The notes: a model not told the origin generated them from the sequence alone. A stretch of DNA of 18,350 nt from Patescibacteria group bacterium UBA1370 (GCA_002306315.1 DBRK01000034.1:1-18350), one strand, 5' to 3'; counted from the stretch's first letter, positions 1-6,939 are shown. A program made the numbers and translations.

Positions 1-631
1 TGCCGGCGGCAGCGCCAAACAAGGCCGCGACCGCAAATTCCAGGCTATTTTCCCGCTCCGCGGTAAGATTCTCAACACTGAGCGCGCCCGGCTGGACCGG
101 ATTGTGGCATTTGAGGAACTCAAGAATCTGGTCATTGCTCTGGGTGCCGGCATTGGTGATACCTTTGACCCAAGCAAGCTCCGCTATCACCGCATTATCC
201 TGATGAATGACGCGGATGTGGATGGTGAGCATATTACCACCCTGGGTTTGACCTTTTTCTTCCGCCATTTGCCGGAAATTGTCGAGCAAGGCTACCTTTA
301 TGTAGCCATGCCGCCGCTGTTTAAGGTCAGTTCCGGCAAAATAGAACGCTACGCTTACTCAGACGAGGAACGCGATCAAGTGGTGGCGGAAATCAAAAAA
401 GACAATCCCAAAGCCACCATCAACATCCAGCGCTACAAAGGTTTGGGTGAGATGAACCCTGAGCAGCTCTGGGAAACCACCATGAATCCAGCCACCCGAA
501 TGCTGAAACGGGTGACGATTGAGGATGCTGACAAAGCAGACTCTACTTTCAGCACCCTAATGGGCGACGACGTCATTCCGCGCAAAAAATTCATTCAGAC
601 GCATGCCAAGTTGGCGGAAATTGATGTTTAG
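1..631 (+). CDS. gyrB: DNA gyrase subunit B, C-terminal part (5' end outside window)
   Basis: ATPase subunit of DNA gyrase, which works with GyrA to introduce negative supercoils. The frame is open from base 2, and its first codons read AGGSAKQGRDRKF, the conserved TOPRIM-region sequence of GyrB that follows EGDS. The metal-binding DxDxD motif is visible as NDADVDGEH, and the C-terminal gyrase B block follows (QRYKGLGEMNPEQLW, then a terminal FIQTHAKLAEIDV). An internal GTG at 104 is not the start, because clear GyrB homology runs upstream of it. Only about the last 209 residues are present, so the ATPase and transducer domains cannot be judged. The stop lies 20 bases before the pyrophosphatase gene, whose ribosome binding site sits in that gap, so the two are probably co-transcribed. 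ParE is the alternative, but the linked gyrA carrying a GyrA box favours gyrase. Confidence 0.95.
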   Translation, partial: AGGSAKQGRDRKFQAIFPLRGKILNTERARLDRIVAFEELKNLVIALGAGIGDTFDPSKLRYHRIILMNDADVDGEHITTLGLTFFFRHLPEIVEQGYLYVAMPPLFKVSSGKIERYAYSDEERDQVVAEIKKDNPKATINIQRYKGLGEMNPEQLWETTMNPATRMLKRVTIEDADKADSTFSTLMGDDVIPRKKFIQTHAKLAEIDV

Positions 632-651
632 TAATTGAACAAAGGAGCAAA

Positions 652-1599
652 ATGCCGACTACCTTCATCATCGGACATACCAAGCCGGACACGGACGCAG
701 TCGTGGCGCCGATGGCATTGGCTTATTTGTACCGTGAACTGCCTGGCGATCAGTATCCCAATCCAATTGCTGCTATTTCTGAAGAGCTGAATCCGGAAAC
801 CACCGCCATCTTTGCCAAGTTTGGCGTCGAGGCGCCGCGGATAATTTCCGCCGATGATGTCAATGCCGATGATCGGGTAATTCTGGTCGACCACAATGAG
901 GAATCACAGCGGCTGCCGGGCTTAAACCAGGAAAATATCTACGAAATTTTAGATCACCACAAGGCTAATCTTAACTTGCCGTCACCAATTGCCATGACCT
1001 TTTTGCCGTGGGGATCATCCTCAACAATTGTTTACCACCTGATGAAACTGCATGGTGTTAATCCGGAGAAGACCTTGGCGGCATTGATGCTGGCAGCCAT
1101 TCTCTCGGATACGGTTGGCTATAAAAGCGCCACCACCACCGAAATGGACCGCGAAGCAGGCAGCGCCTTGGCTGAGATAGCCGAGATCACCGATGTCGAG
1201 GCTTACACTTTGGAAATCTTTAAAGCCAAGTCAGATGTTTCCAAGCTGACGGACGAGCAGATTGTCAAAAACGACTACAAGGTTTTTGATTTTGCCAAGA
1301 AAACCATGATCAACCAGGTGGAAACAGTCGAACAGGACTATTTCCTCTCGGATACTAAAAAAGCCGACCTGCTCAAAGCGATGGAAGCAGTCAAAGCCGA
1401 GTTGGGTGTAGACCTGATTTTCACCGCCATTACCGACGTTCTGCAGGTAAATACCAAATTATTAATTTTGTCGGATGCAGAGCGGGAAGTCGCGGAAAAA
1501 GCCTTCGGCGGCACCACCGCAAATCAAGTGCTGGATATCGGCCCGCTGATGTCCCGCAAAAAGGAAATAGCTCCCCCCATTGAGAAAGCGCTCGCCTGA
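652..1599 (+). CDS. ppaC: Manganese-dependent inorganic pyrophosphatase (DHH family II)
   Basis: Hydrolyses pyrophosphate to two phosphates in the cytoplasm, pulling biosynthetic and polymerase reactions forward. All family II landmarks are visible in the 315 residues: GHTKPDTD at 8-15 (H9, D13, D15 metal ligands), VDHNE at 80-83, DHH at 101-103, LSD at 151-153, and the C-terminal substrate-binding SRKKE at 301-305. The length matches the simple two-domain form (about 310 residues), without the regulatory CBS/DRTGG insert. The ATG is preceded by AAAGGAG at good spacing. It sits between gyrB (20-nt gap) and gyrA (46-nt gap), all on one strand, so it is probably part of the gyrase operon. The stop is TGA. 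The function is secure; the symbol follows the Firmicutes usage for this family. Confidence 0.95.
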   Translation: MPTTFIIGHTKPDTDAVVAPMALAYLYRELPGDQYPNPIAAISEELNPETTAIFAKFGVEAPRIISADDVNADDRVILVDHNEESQRLPGLNQENIYEILDHHKANLNLPSPIAMTFLPWGSSSTIVYHLMKLHGVNPEKTLAALMLAAILSDTVGYKSATTTEMDREAGSALAEIAEITDVEAYTLEIFKAKSDVSKLTDEQIVKNDYKVFDFAKKTMINQVETVEQDYFLSDTKKADLLKAMEAVKAELGVDLIFTAITDVLQVNTKLLILSDAEREVAEKAFGGTTANQVLDIGPLMSRKKEIAPPIEKALA

Positions 1600-1645
1600 G
1601 CCAGTGGCCAAGCAGAACGCCTCCACAGTGTAGAAAGAGAAGACT

Positions 1646-4384
1646 ATGGCAGCAGATCAAAACCAACCAGATATTGAAAAAGACGAGGTCACCGCTATTC
1701 ACCAAACCGGCGAGGAAGAAGAAGAATCCTTGGTCGGAAAAATAGAGGAAACCCGCTTCGGCAAGCTCAAGTACATCTCCATCCGCCAAGAAATGGAGAA
1801 AAGCTACCTTGACTACGCCATGAGCGTCATCGTCTCCCGGGCGCTGCCGGATGTCCGGGACGGCCTCAAGCCGGTGCACCGCCGCATTCTTTACTCAATG
1901 CACAAGACGGGCATCACTCACCGCAGCCCTTATAAAAAATCCGCCCGTATCGTCGGTGATGTCTTGGGCAAGTACCACCCACATGGTGATTCATCTGTTT
2001 ACATGGCGCTGGTCCGTTTGGCCCAAGACTTCAGCATGCGCTATCCGCTCATTGACGGCCAGGGCAACTTTGGCTCTGTCGATGGCGACAGCCCGGCGGC
2101 CATGCGTTACACCGAAGCCAGGATGGCCAAAATCAGCCAAGAACTGCTTCAGGATATTGAAAAAGACACCGTTCCCTTTACCGACAACTTTGACGGCTCG
2201 CTGCAAGAGCCAGCGGTGCTGCCGGCCAAGCTGCCTAACCTGCTCCTGATGGGCGCAGAAGGTATTGCCGTAGGTATGGCCACCAAAATCCCGCCGCACA
2301 ACTTGGCTGAAGTCTGTAGTGCCATCATTGCCATGATTGACGGCGGCAAATCGGAGCGGCCGGAAGAAGCCAGATTTGAACTGCCAAAAATCCCGGAAGT
2401 CAAAGGCAAAGATACCAAAAAGGCCATCGAGGCCATGCACCAAACCATCGATCTGCTGCTGGAGACTCCAGTGGAAGTGCTGACTGGCAATTTTGAGACT
2501 GCAATCGATATCGACGAAATCATGACCCACATCCAGGGGCCGGATTTTCCGACTGCCGGGATTATGTATGATTTCAAGGAAATTGTTGAAGGCTACAAAA
2601 CCGGTCGTGGTAAAGTCGTCATCCGTGCCCGCGCCAAAATCGTCGAAAGCAAAAAAGGCGGTTACCAAATCCTCATTACTGAGCTGCCATACCAGGTAAA
2701 CAAAGCCAGGCTACTCGAGAAAATCGCCCAGCTGGTCCGCGATAAAAAAATCGAAGGCATCCGCGATCTCAACGACGATTCCGACCGCCAGGGAATGCAA
2801 ATCACCATCGACCTGAAACGCGACTCCAGGCCCAAGGTGGTATTAAACAAACTTTTTAAATATTCCGACCTGCAAACAACTTTCTCGATGAACATGGTGG
2901 CGCTCAACAGCGAAGGTACACCACAGCTGATGAATATCCGCCAAATCCTCAGTGAGTATATCGAGCACCGCCAACGGGTGGTGGTCCGGCGCAGCAAGTT
3001 TGAACTGGTGGCCGCCAGGGACCGCGCCCACATCCTCGAAGGACTCCTCATCGCCCTGGCTAACCTAGATGAAGTCATTGACACCATCCGCCGGTCGGCC
3101 GACACCGAGGCCGCCCGGGCTGCCTTGATGAGCAAGTTCGGTCTCTCAGAGGTCCAGGCCACAGCCATTCTCGAGATGCAGCTGAAAAGGCTGGCGGCTT
3201 TGGAGCGCAAGAAGATCGAAGACGAGTATGAAGAAGTTAAGAAAACCATCGACCACCTTATTAAACTGCTTTCCAGCCCGGCCGAGATCCTTAAAGTCAT
3301 CAAAACCGAGACTGATGAGCTGATCGCTCTATATGGCGACGAGCGTCGCACCCAACTGGTCAAAGGCAAAGTCGGCGAATTCAGTGAAGAAGACTTGGTT
3401 CCCAACGAAGCCGCTGTCATCACCATGACCGAAACCGGCTACATCAAGCGCATGAGCCCCAGCTCCTTGCGCGGCCAAGCTCGCGGCGGTAAAGGCTCAA
3501 TCGGCGTCAAGATGAAAGCAGAGGACGTGGTTAAATTCCTGATGACCGTCGAGACTCACGACACCTTGCTGGTTTTCACCAACCAAGGCCGGGTCTACAA
3601 GCTGAAAGCTTTCGAAATCCCCGAGGCCACCCGTCAAGCCAAAGGCACCGCCATCGTCAACTTAATCAGCCTCAAGCCGGAGGAGCATGTCCAGTCCATC
3701 TTATCCGTTGACGAGCAGGAGGATGCCAAGAAATTTATTACCCTAGCCACCAAACGCGGCTTAGTCAAGAAAACTGCTGTCAGTCTATACGACAACATCC
3801 GCCAAAACGGCATCATTGCCATCGCCCTCAATAACGATGACGAGTTGGTTTGGGGCAAACTCACCAGCGGCAGCGACGACCTAATGCTGATTACCCACCA
3901 GGGCAAATCCATCCGTTTCTCAGAGGAGGAAGTCAAGGCTTCCGCCCGCGACACCAAAGGCGTCAAAGGCATCACCGTCCGCAAAGACGACTACGTCATT
4001 GGCGTCGAATCCCTGTCCGCGACCGAGGACTTGTCTGAAACCCAAGCTGCGCAGCGTGAACTGCTGGTCATCACCGAAAAAGGCATGGGTAAACGCACCA
4101 AGTTGGACCAATATCCGGTTCAAAAACGCGCCGGTATGGGTGTGAAAGTGGCTGAAATCACCAAAAAGACCGGTCCTGTGGCCGTAGCCCGCAAGGTCAC
4201 CGAGGAGCACCGCGATGTGGTCATTTCCACCCTGGAAGGACAGACTATCAAGCTGCCGATTACCAAAAAATCAATCCCCATTCTGACCCGGCCAACCCAG
4301 GGCGTGATTTTAATCAGGCTCAAGGAAACCGACAAAGTCGCCGCCGTGGCGCTGACCTACAAACAGGTCGAGGACGAAGAGTAG
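1646..4384 (+). CDS. gyrA: DNA gyrase subunit A, long form with N-terminal extension and internal insert
   Basis: Breakage-reunion subunit of DNA gyrase. The 912 residues contain an acidic extension (about 1-40), the winged-helix region with the quinolone-determining segment HPHGDSSVYM at 111-120, the catalytic tyrosine Y155 in AMRYTEARM (E. coli Y122; offset 33), the tower and coiled coil, and a C-terminal beta-pinwheel beginning near 585. The pinwheel carries a GyrA box, QARGGKG, at 611-617, which marks it as gyrase rather than topoisomerase IV. Two oddities stand out. The residue equivalent to E. coli D87 is Met120. There is also an extra stretch of roughly 50 residues between MIDGG (about 230) and HIQGPDFPTAGI (about 295), where E. 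coli has only a short linker. The start is supported by a weak GAGAAG upstream; a later start inside the acidic extension cannot be excluded. No terminator is visible before the converging tRNA gene 20 bases on. Confidence 0.97.
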   Translation: MAADQNQPDIEKDEVTAIHQTGEEEEESLVGKIEETRFGKLKYISIRQEMEKSYLDYAMSVIVSRALPDVRDGLKPVHRRILYSMHKTGITHRSPYKKSARIVGDVLGKYHPHGDSSVYMALVRLAQDFSMRYPLIDGQGNFGSVDGDSPAAMRYTEARMAKISQELLQDIEKDTVPFTDNFDGSLQEPAVLPAKLPNLLLMGAEGIAVGMATKIPPHNLAEVCSAIIAMIDGGKSERPEEARFELPKIPEVKGKDTKKAIEAMHQTIDLLLETPVEVLTGNFETAIDIDEIMTHIQGPDFPTAGIMYDFKEIVEGYKTGRGKVVIRARAKIVESKKGGYQILITELPYQVNKARLLEKIAQLVRDKKIEGIRDLNDDSDRQGMQITIDLKRDSRPKVVLNKLFKYSDLQTTFSMNMVALNSEGTPQLMNIRQILSEYIEHRQRVVVRRSKFELVAARDRAHILEGLLIALANLDEVIDTIRRSADTEAARAALMSKFGLSEVQATAILEMQLKRLAALERKKIEDEYEEVKKTIDHLIKLLSSPAEILKVIKTETDELIALYGDERRTQLVKGKVGEFSEEDLVPNEAAVITMTETGYIKRMSPSSLRGQARGGKGSIGVKMKAEDVVKFLMTVETHDTLLVFTNQGRVYKLKAFEIPEATRQAKGTAIVNLISLKPEEHVQSILSVDEQEDAKKFITLATKRGLVKKTAVSLYDNIRQNGIIAIALNNDDELVWGKLTSGSDDLMLITHQGKSIRFSEEEVKASARDTKGVKGITVRKDDYVIGVESLSATEDLSETQAAQRELLVITEKGMGKRTKLDQYPVQKRAGMGVKVAEITKKTGPVAVARKVTEEHRDVVISTLEGQTIKLPITKKSIPILTRPTQGVILIRLKETDKVAAVALTYKQVEDEE

Positions 4385-4403
4385 TTTGTGTTGAAAGCGA
4401 AAG

Positions 4404-4477
4404 TGGACCTGAGGGGATTCGAACCCCTGACCTTCTGTATGCCATACAGACGCGCTAGCCAACTGCGCCACAGGCCC
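4404..4477 (-). tRNA. tRNA-Ala (anticodon GGC)
   Basis: Read on the minus strand, the 74 bases fold into a full cloverleaf. The acceptor is GGGCCTG/CAGGTCC, the D-arm GCGC/GCGC, the anticodon stem TCTGT/ACAGA with loop ATGGCAT, and the T-arm AGGGG-TTCGAAT-CCCCT. The anticodon GGC decodes GCC/GCU alanine codons. The third acceptor pair is G3-U70, the classic alanine identity element, which supports the assignment independently. The discriminator is A73. CCA is not encoded (the following bases are CTT), so a CCA-adding enzyme is required. It lies tail-to-tail with gyrA, 19 bases from its stop. Confidence 0.97.
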
Positions 4478-4491
4478 AATTAACACATGGT

Positions 4492-4500
4492 ATTGTACCA
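4492..4500 (-). promoter_or_regulatory. Extended -10 promoter of tRNA-Ala
   Basis: On the minus strand TGGTACAAT forms an extended -10 (TGn + TACAAT) ending 14 bases before the first base of the tRNA. This predicts a start about 8 bases upstream of the mature 5' end. No good -35 is seen at 17 bases, which fits an extended -10 promoter. Confidence 0.6.
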
Positions 4501-4695
4501 TACTCGGTTTGTTTTGCGGATAAATTTTCACTTTATTTAATTTATAAAAATTTCCTATTACATCTGGCAGAGTAGGGCAGGACTGCCTGAATTTCACTAT
4601 AGGGCATGGCAAAAATCACCAATTTTCCGTCAACTTTTCCTAACTAATACATATCAAAAACACACATAAAATTAGCTTGATACATCTAATTTATT

Positions 4696-4734
4696 AAAAA
4701 ACCCGAAAAATTAGCAGAACTAAGCCTATTCTGC
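4696..4734 (-). terminator. Candidate intrinsic terminator downstream of xer
   Basis: On the minus strand GCAGAA (4734-4729) pairs with TTCTGC (4719-4714) around a 9-base loop, followed by TAATTTTT, CGGG and a run of six T. It lies about 60 bases past the xer stop. A second AT-only hairpin (AATTAG/CTAATT, 4670-4691) lies further on. The rest of the roughly 320-base gap between the tRNA and xer holds the tRNA promoter and otherwise AT-rich sequence in which I see nothing. Confidence 0.5.
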
Positions 4735-4796
4735 CAAGTACCGATAATAATATTGGCGGGGGCGTGCTGAAAATTTGCCGGATACAAATCTCAAAA

Positions 4797-5732
4797 TCAC
4801 AGCTTGGAATGATGCTTTTTGTGAATTTTTTTCAGCTCCGGCCGGGTGACGTGAGTATATATCTGAGTGGTGGCAATGCTTTTGTGGCCAAGCATCTCCT
4901 GAACATCGCGGATGCCGGCGCCATTCTGCAACAGGTCAGTGGCAAAACTGTGGCGTAGACCGTGAGGACTGATCTTTATCGGCAGATGTGCCTTGCGGCA
5001 ATATTTGTCCACAACCCGCTGCACGCTGCGGGTGGTCAGCCGCATTTCCTCGCCATCAGAAGTGATGTCGGGCACCGCACCGCTGAGGCGGATGAAAACC
5101 GGCTGCCAATGATCCTGCCGTGAATTTAACCAGCGTCCCAACCAGTCTGCGGCACGGTCGCTCAGAAAAACCACCCGCGGCCGCCGGCCTTTGCCAATGA
5201 CGCCAAATTCCTTTGAGTCCAAATCGACTTGGTCACGGTTGAGACTGACCAACTCGCTGACACGCAGGCCGGTAGAAAACAACACTTCCAAAATCGCTTT
5301 ATCCCGCAAGCCAGTTTCACTGGACAAAAGTGGCTGAGACAGCAGCAGCTCGACTTTGTCGCGGGCTAGAAACTGCATATGCCGCGACTCAGACTTGGGC
5401 AGGTCAATTTTCTGCGGCTGCAGCACCGGCATATCGTTTTTGACCATAAATTTAAGAAATGAACGCAAAGCAATAATGTAGTAACTCTGCGTTTTCTTGG
5501 AAAGGTCGCGGCCTTGGTCGTTTTCCAGGTTGGCCAAGTACACCCGGTATTGCCGGACTACATCTTGATCAAGCTGCTTGAGGTCGGTGTGGCCTTGGGA
5601 TTCAAACCAATGTACAAACACCTCGAGGTAATGCCTGTAGTTGCGGATCGTCAGCCGACTGAGGTTGCGCTCGACTTCCAAATGTTCTAAAAACGCGACG
5701 ATCGCGGGGTGGGGGAGGGTGGACAGTTTCAT
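4797..5732 (-). CDS. xerC/xerD-like: Xer-type tyrosine recombinase
   Basis: Site-specific recombinase that probably resolves chromosome dimers at a dif site during segregation. The 311 residues show an N-terminal SAM-like core-binding domain (about 8-100) and a C-terminal catalytic domain with all six active-site positions: R157 (STGLR), K181 (GKGRR), H257 and R260 (HGLRHS), H283 (LGHKS) and the nucleophile Y292 (IYTHV). The length and compact architecture match XerC/XerD/XerA rather than phage integrases, which usually carry an AP2-like arm-binding domain. No partner recombinase is in the window. The ATG has no Shine-Dalgarno; a -10 hexamer lies 10 bases upstream, so the mRNA may be nearly leaderless. 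It is divergent from the orphan gene at 5822. The nearby tRNA raises the question of an integrated element, but I find no duplicated tRNA 3' end. Confidence 0.92.
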   Translation of the reverse strand: MKLSTLPHPAIVAFLEHLEVERNLSRLTIRNYRHYLEVFVHWFESQGHTDLKQLDQDVVRQYRVYLANLENDQGRDLSKKTQSYYIIALRSFLKFMVKNDMPVLQPQKIDLPKSESRHMQFLARDKVELLLSQPLLSSETGLRDKAILEVLFSTGLRVSELVSLNRDQVDLDSKEFGVIGKGRRPRVVFLSDRAADWLGRWLNSRQDHWQPVFIRLSGAVPDITSDGEEMRLTTRSVQRVVDKYCRKAHLPIKISPHGLRHSFATDLLQNGAGIRDVQEMLGHKSIATTQIYTHVTRPELKKIHKKHHSKL

Positions 5733-5742
5733 GTTTAGTCAT

Positions 5743-5748
5743 AGTATA
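5743..5748 (-). promoter_or_regulatory. -10 box of xer, near-leaderless start
   Basis: Minus-strand TATACT ends 10 bases before the xer ATG at 5732. Transcription would start about 4 bases before the ATG, and no AGGAG-like sequence fits in between. The -35 region is poor (AT-rich, no TTGACA). An out-of-frame ATG directly follows the hexamer. Confidence 0.5.
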
Positions 5749-5790
5749 ACGTTTTGCGACATAAAATAAACTGGCGGTCGCTGTTGCTTG

Positions 5791-5799
5791 TGATATACT
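5791..5799 (+). promoter_or_regulatory. Extended -10 promoter of the 5822 gene
   Basis: TGATATACT is an extended -10 (TGn + TATACT) 22 bases before the ATG at 5822. It leaves room for the strong AAGGAGG at 5811-5817. No convincing -35 is seen. Confidence 0.5.
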
Positions 5800-5821
5800 T
5801 TGATAAGTAGAAGGAGGATTT

Positions 5822-6217
5822 ATGGCTATTTTGGAAAGAGTCAGATATCAAGTTGATCCGGGACGAAGTAATCCAGCTGAAGGAGCTGAGAATAGCATCA
5901 CCTTAATAATACTCGACAGATTTAAGATGTTTTTACTTGAGAATAATATGGCTGATAAAATAACAAGCCTCACATTTTCAAGGGAATGCGATGAGATCAG
6001 AAATCAATGGAAAAGCTGCTTCGGTGGAAAACATAGAAACGAATTGCAACAACTCATTAATGCACGATACCACCAGCGTGTTAGTAGAATTAATACTTCA
6101 ATAAATCGTGACTTAGATCCGGAAACAAGCGGTGAAAATATTCCGCCATTTGATATTGACAAACTAATTGAATTAATTACCGGTGACCAATCTGTTTTGC
6201 CCTATACATCAGGCTAA
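5822..6217 (+). CDS. Orphan protein of 131 residues, function unknown
   Basis: I do not recognise this protein. It is predicted to be soluble, with no signal peptide or membrane segment, and is rich in charged and polar residues. A helical middle part (about 25-95, containing TFSRECDEIRNQWKS and basic ARYHQRVSR) is followed by a short acidic helix near 110-120 (DIDKLIELITGD). Reality as a gene is supported by a strong AAGGAGG ribosome binding site 4 bases before the ATG, an extended -10 promoter in front, and a weak hairpin terminator just behind the TAA. Codon use is visibly more AT-rich than the neighbours (many ATA, AGA, AAT, TTA codons), which suggests recent acquisition or weak selection. 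It is divergent from xer with an 89-base gap, so a shared regulatory region is possible, but nothing in the sequence shows a functional link. Confidence 0.7.
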   Translation: MAILERVRYQVDPGRSNPAEGAENSITLIILDRFKMFLLENNMADKITSLTFSRECDEIRNQWKSCFGGKHRNELQQLINARYHQRVSRINTSINRDLDPETSGENIPPFDIDKLIELITGDQSVLPYTSG

Positions 6218-6221
6218 ACCC

Positions 6222-6255
6222 CTCAGAGCCTCAAAATCGGCTTTTTATTGCTGAG
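6222..6255 (+). terminator. Weak terminator of the 5822 gene
   Basis: Five bases after the stop, AGCC (6227-6230) pairs with GGCT (6239-6242), followed by TTTTATT. An outer CTCAG/CTGAG pairing (6222-6226 with 6251-6255) encloses it. The inner stem is only 4 bp, so efficiency is uncertain. Confidence 0.4.
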
Positions 6256-6404
6256 CCTATACTGAGTATCATCTCCAACATGGGTTGGCATGTGAGAATA
6301 GCGCTAAGCGCCTTCGGACTCCGTAGCATTAAGTTGTTTTGTCCCAACAGTGTCTTTTCCTCCATCACCATTATCTGAGTGGAGAAAAATACTTTCCTTA
6401 ATAC

Positions 6405-6423
6405 ATACTACTTTGTGTAGTAT
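6405..6423. repeat. Perfect 7-bp inverted repeat with 5-base centre
   Basis: ATACTAC and GTAGTAT flank TTTGT. It is a palindrome-like element in non-coding DNA between the orphan gene and the minus-strand RNA terminators. The size (about 19 bp, extendable to two 11-base arms around a 6-base centre with weaker symmetry) could fit a protein operator or a recombinase site. It is not followed by a T-run, so it is not a terminator. The surrounding 6256-6510 stretch has other small hairpins (CCAAC/GTTGG near 6275-6288, GCGC/GCGC at 6301-6311) but no gene I can support. Confidence 0.4.
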
Positions 6424-6510
6424 ATGAGCACTCCGGATAGCTAGTAAGGCAGAGATCTGCAGACAACCAGAATACCGGTGGACACCTGCAGAGGGAATAG
6501 AAAAACGTCA

Positions 6511-6554
6511 AAAAATAAAAATAAATTTAATTGTGCAAAATCTGAGATGCACAA
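6511..6554 (-). terminator. Second (distal) intrinsic terminator, minus strand
   Basis: On the minus strand TTGTGCA (6554-6548) pairs perfectly with TGCACAA (6537-6531) around a 10-base loop. A long T-rich tract (TTAAATTTATTTTTATTTTT) follows. The plus strand has no T-run on its side, so the signal is directional. It backs up the terminator at 6561-6591. Confidence 0.6.
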
Positions 6555-6560
6555 GAGAGG

Positions 6561-6591
6561 AAATAAAAAACACCGGCCAAAACAGAGGCCG
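6561..6591 (-). terminator. First intrinsic terminator, minus strand
   Basis: On the minus strand CGGCC (6591-6587) pairs with GGCCG (6578-6574), then GTG and TTTTTTATTT. It is a GC-rich stem with a U-tract in the classic arrangement. No minus-strand protein gene ends nearby (the closest, ending at 7286, is 700 bases upstream), so it most likely ends a non-coding transcript. Confidence 0.65.
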
Positions 6592-6905
6592 TCATCACTT
6601 CCTAGGCTTATGTCGTAAAAGTTATATTGTGCGACATTTTACAAATTCAGGTCGGCCGGCTGAGGGAGAGGACTGGCCCCTCTACTGCGCTACTGTGGGA
6701 CGGCAAACAGTTTTTTTGCCGCTTCGATTTTCCTTAAAATGATCTTGAACTTGCTCTCTCTGGCTCCCTGGTGCTGCGCTCTTATTTGCACCTGTGAAAA
6801 CAGGCATTCGGGTTTTTCACGACCCATCCTCTACCAGAGGTGCACCCCTGGAACTATTTTTGCATAATCCCTCATCCGGCGTTTAAATATCCTATCCTAC
6901 AGGGG
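6561..6905 (-). ncRNA. Candidate structured non-coding RNA, family not recognised
   Basis: The minus strand here has the parts of an RNA gene. A closing stem is formed by 6880-6868 pairing with 6667-6655 (GCCGGATGAGGGA against TCCCTCAGCCGGC, 12 of 13 positions) and encloses exactly 200 bases. Inside are local hairpins: CCTC-tggta-GAGG, GGGT...ACCC, CCTGT-tttc-ACAGG, CGGCAAA...TTTGCCG and AGAGG...CCTCT. The 3' flank has ATGTCG/CGACAT and GTAAAA/TTTTAC pairings that exclude each other, and the unit ends in tandem intrinsic terminators. A -10-like TACAAT lies just upstream. I see no RNase P CR-I motif (GAGGAAAGTCC), no tmRNA TTCGAC or T-arm, and no SRP core loop. 6S RNA is conceivable by size, but the multi-hairpin fold is not the expected rod. 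The ends are estimates. It could instead be a long 3' UTR of the operon ending at 7286. Confidence 0.5.
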
Positions 6906-6911
6906 TAAGAA

Positions 6912-6939
6912 ATTGTAAGAATTTATTAAGAAAACCAAG
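6912..6939 (-). promoter_or_regulatory. Candidate promoter of the minus-strand RNA
   Basis: Minus-strand TACAAT (6917-6912) sits about 32 bases before the closing stem of the RNA. A poor -35 (CTTGGT, 6939-6934) lies 16 bases upstream in AT-rich sequence. The predicted start is near 6905. Confidence 0.35.

Noticed and set aside
6608..6643. H-type pseudoknot from ATGTCG/CGACAT and GTAAAA/TTTTAC
   Set aside because: The order of segments is right, but the connecting loops would be zero bases long, so both stems cannot form together; they are alternatives.
6533..6742. Plus-strand 69-residue reading frame
   Set aside because: No ribosome binding site, low-complexity unlike a protein, and it is antisense to the RNA with its stems and terminators.
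6678..6810. Minus-strand 41-codon frame starting MPVFTGANKS
   Set aside because: It lies inside the structured RNA, has no ribosome binding site, and its codons coincide with hairpin stems; most likely chance.
6592..6905. tmRNA, RNase P RNA or SRP RNA
   Set aside because: None of the diagnostic motifs is present on either strand: no TTCGAC plus T-arm, no GAGGAAAGTCC, no SRP apical loop core.
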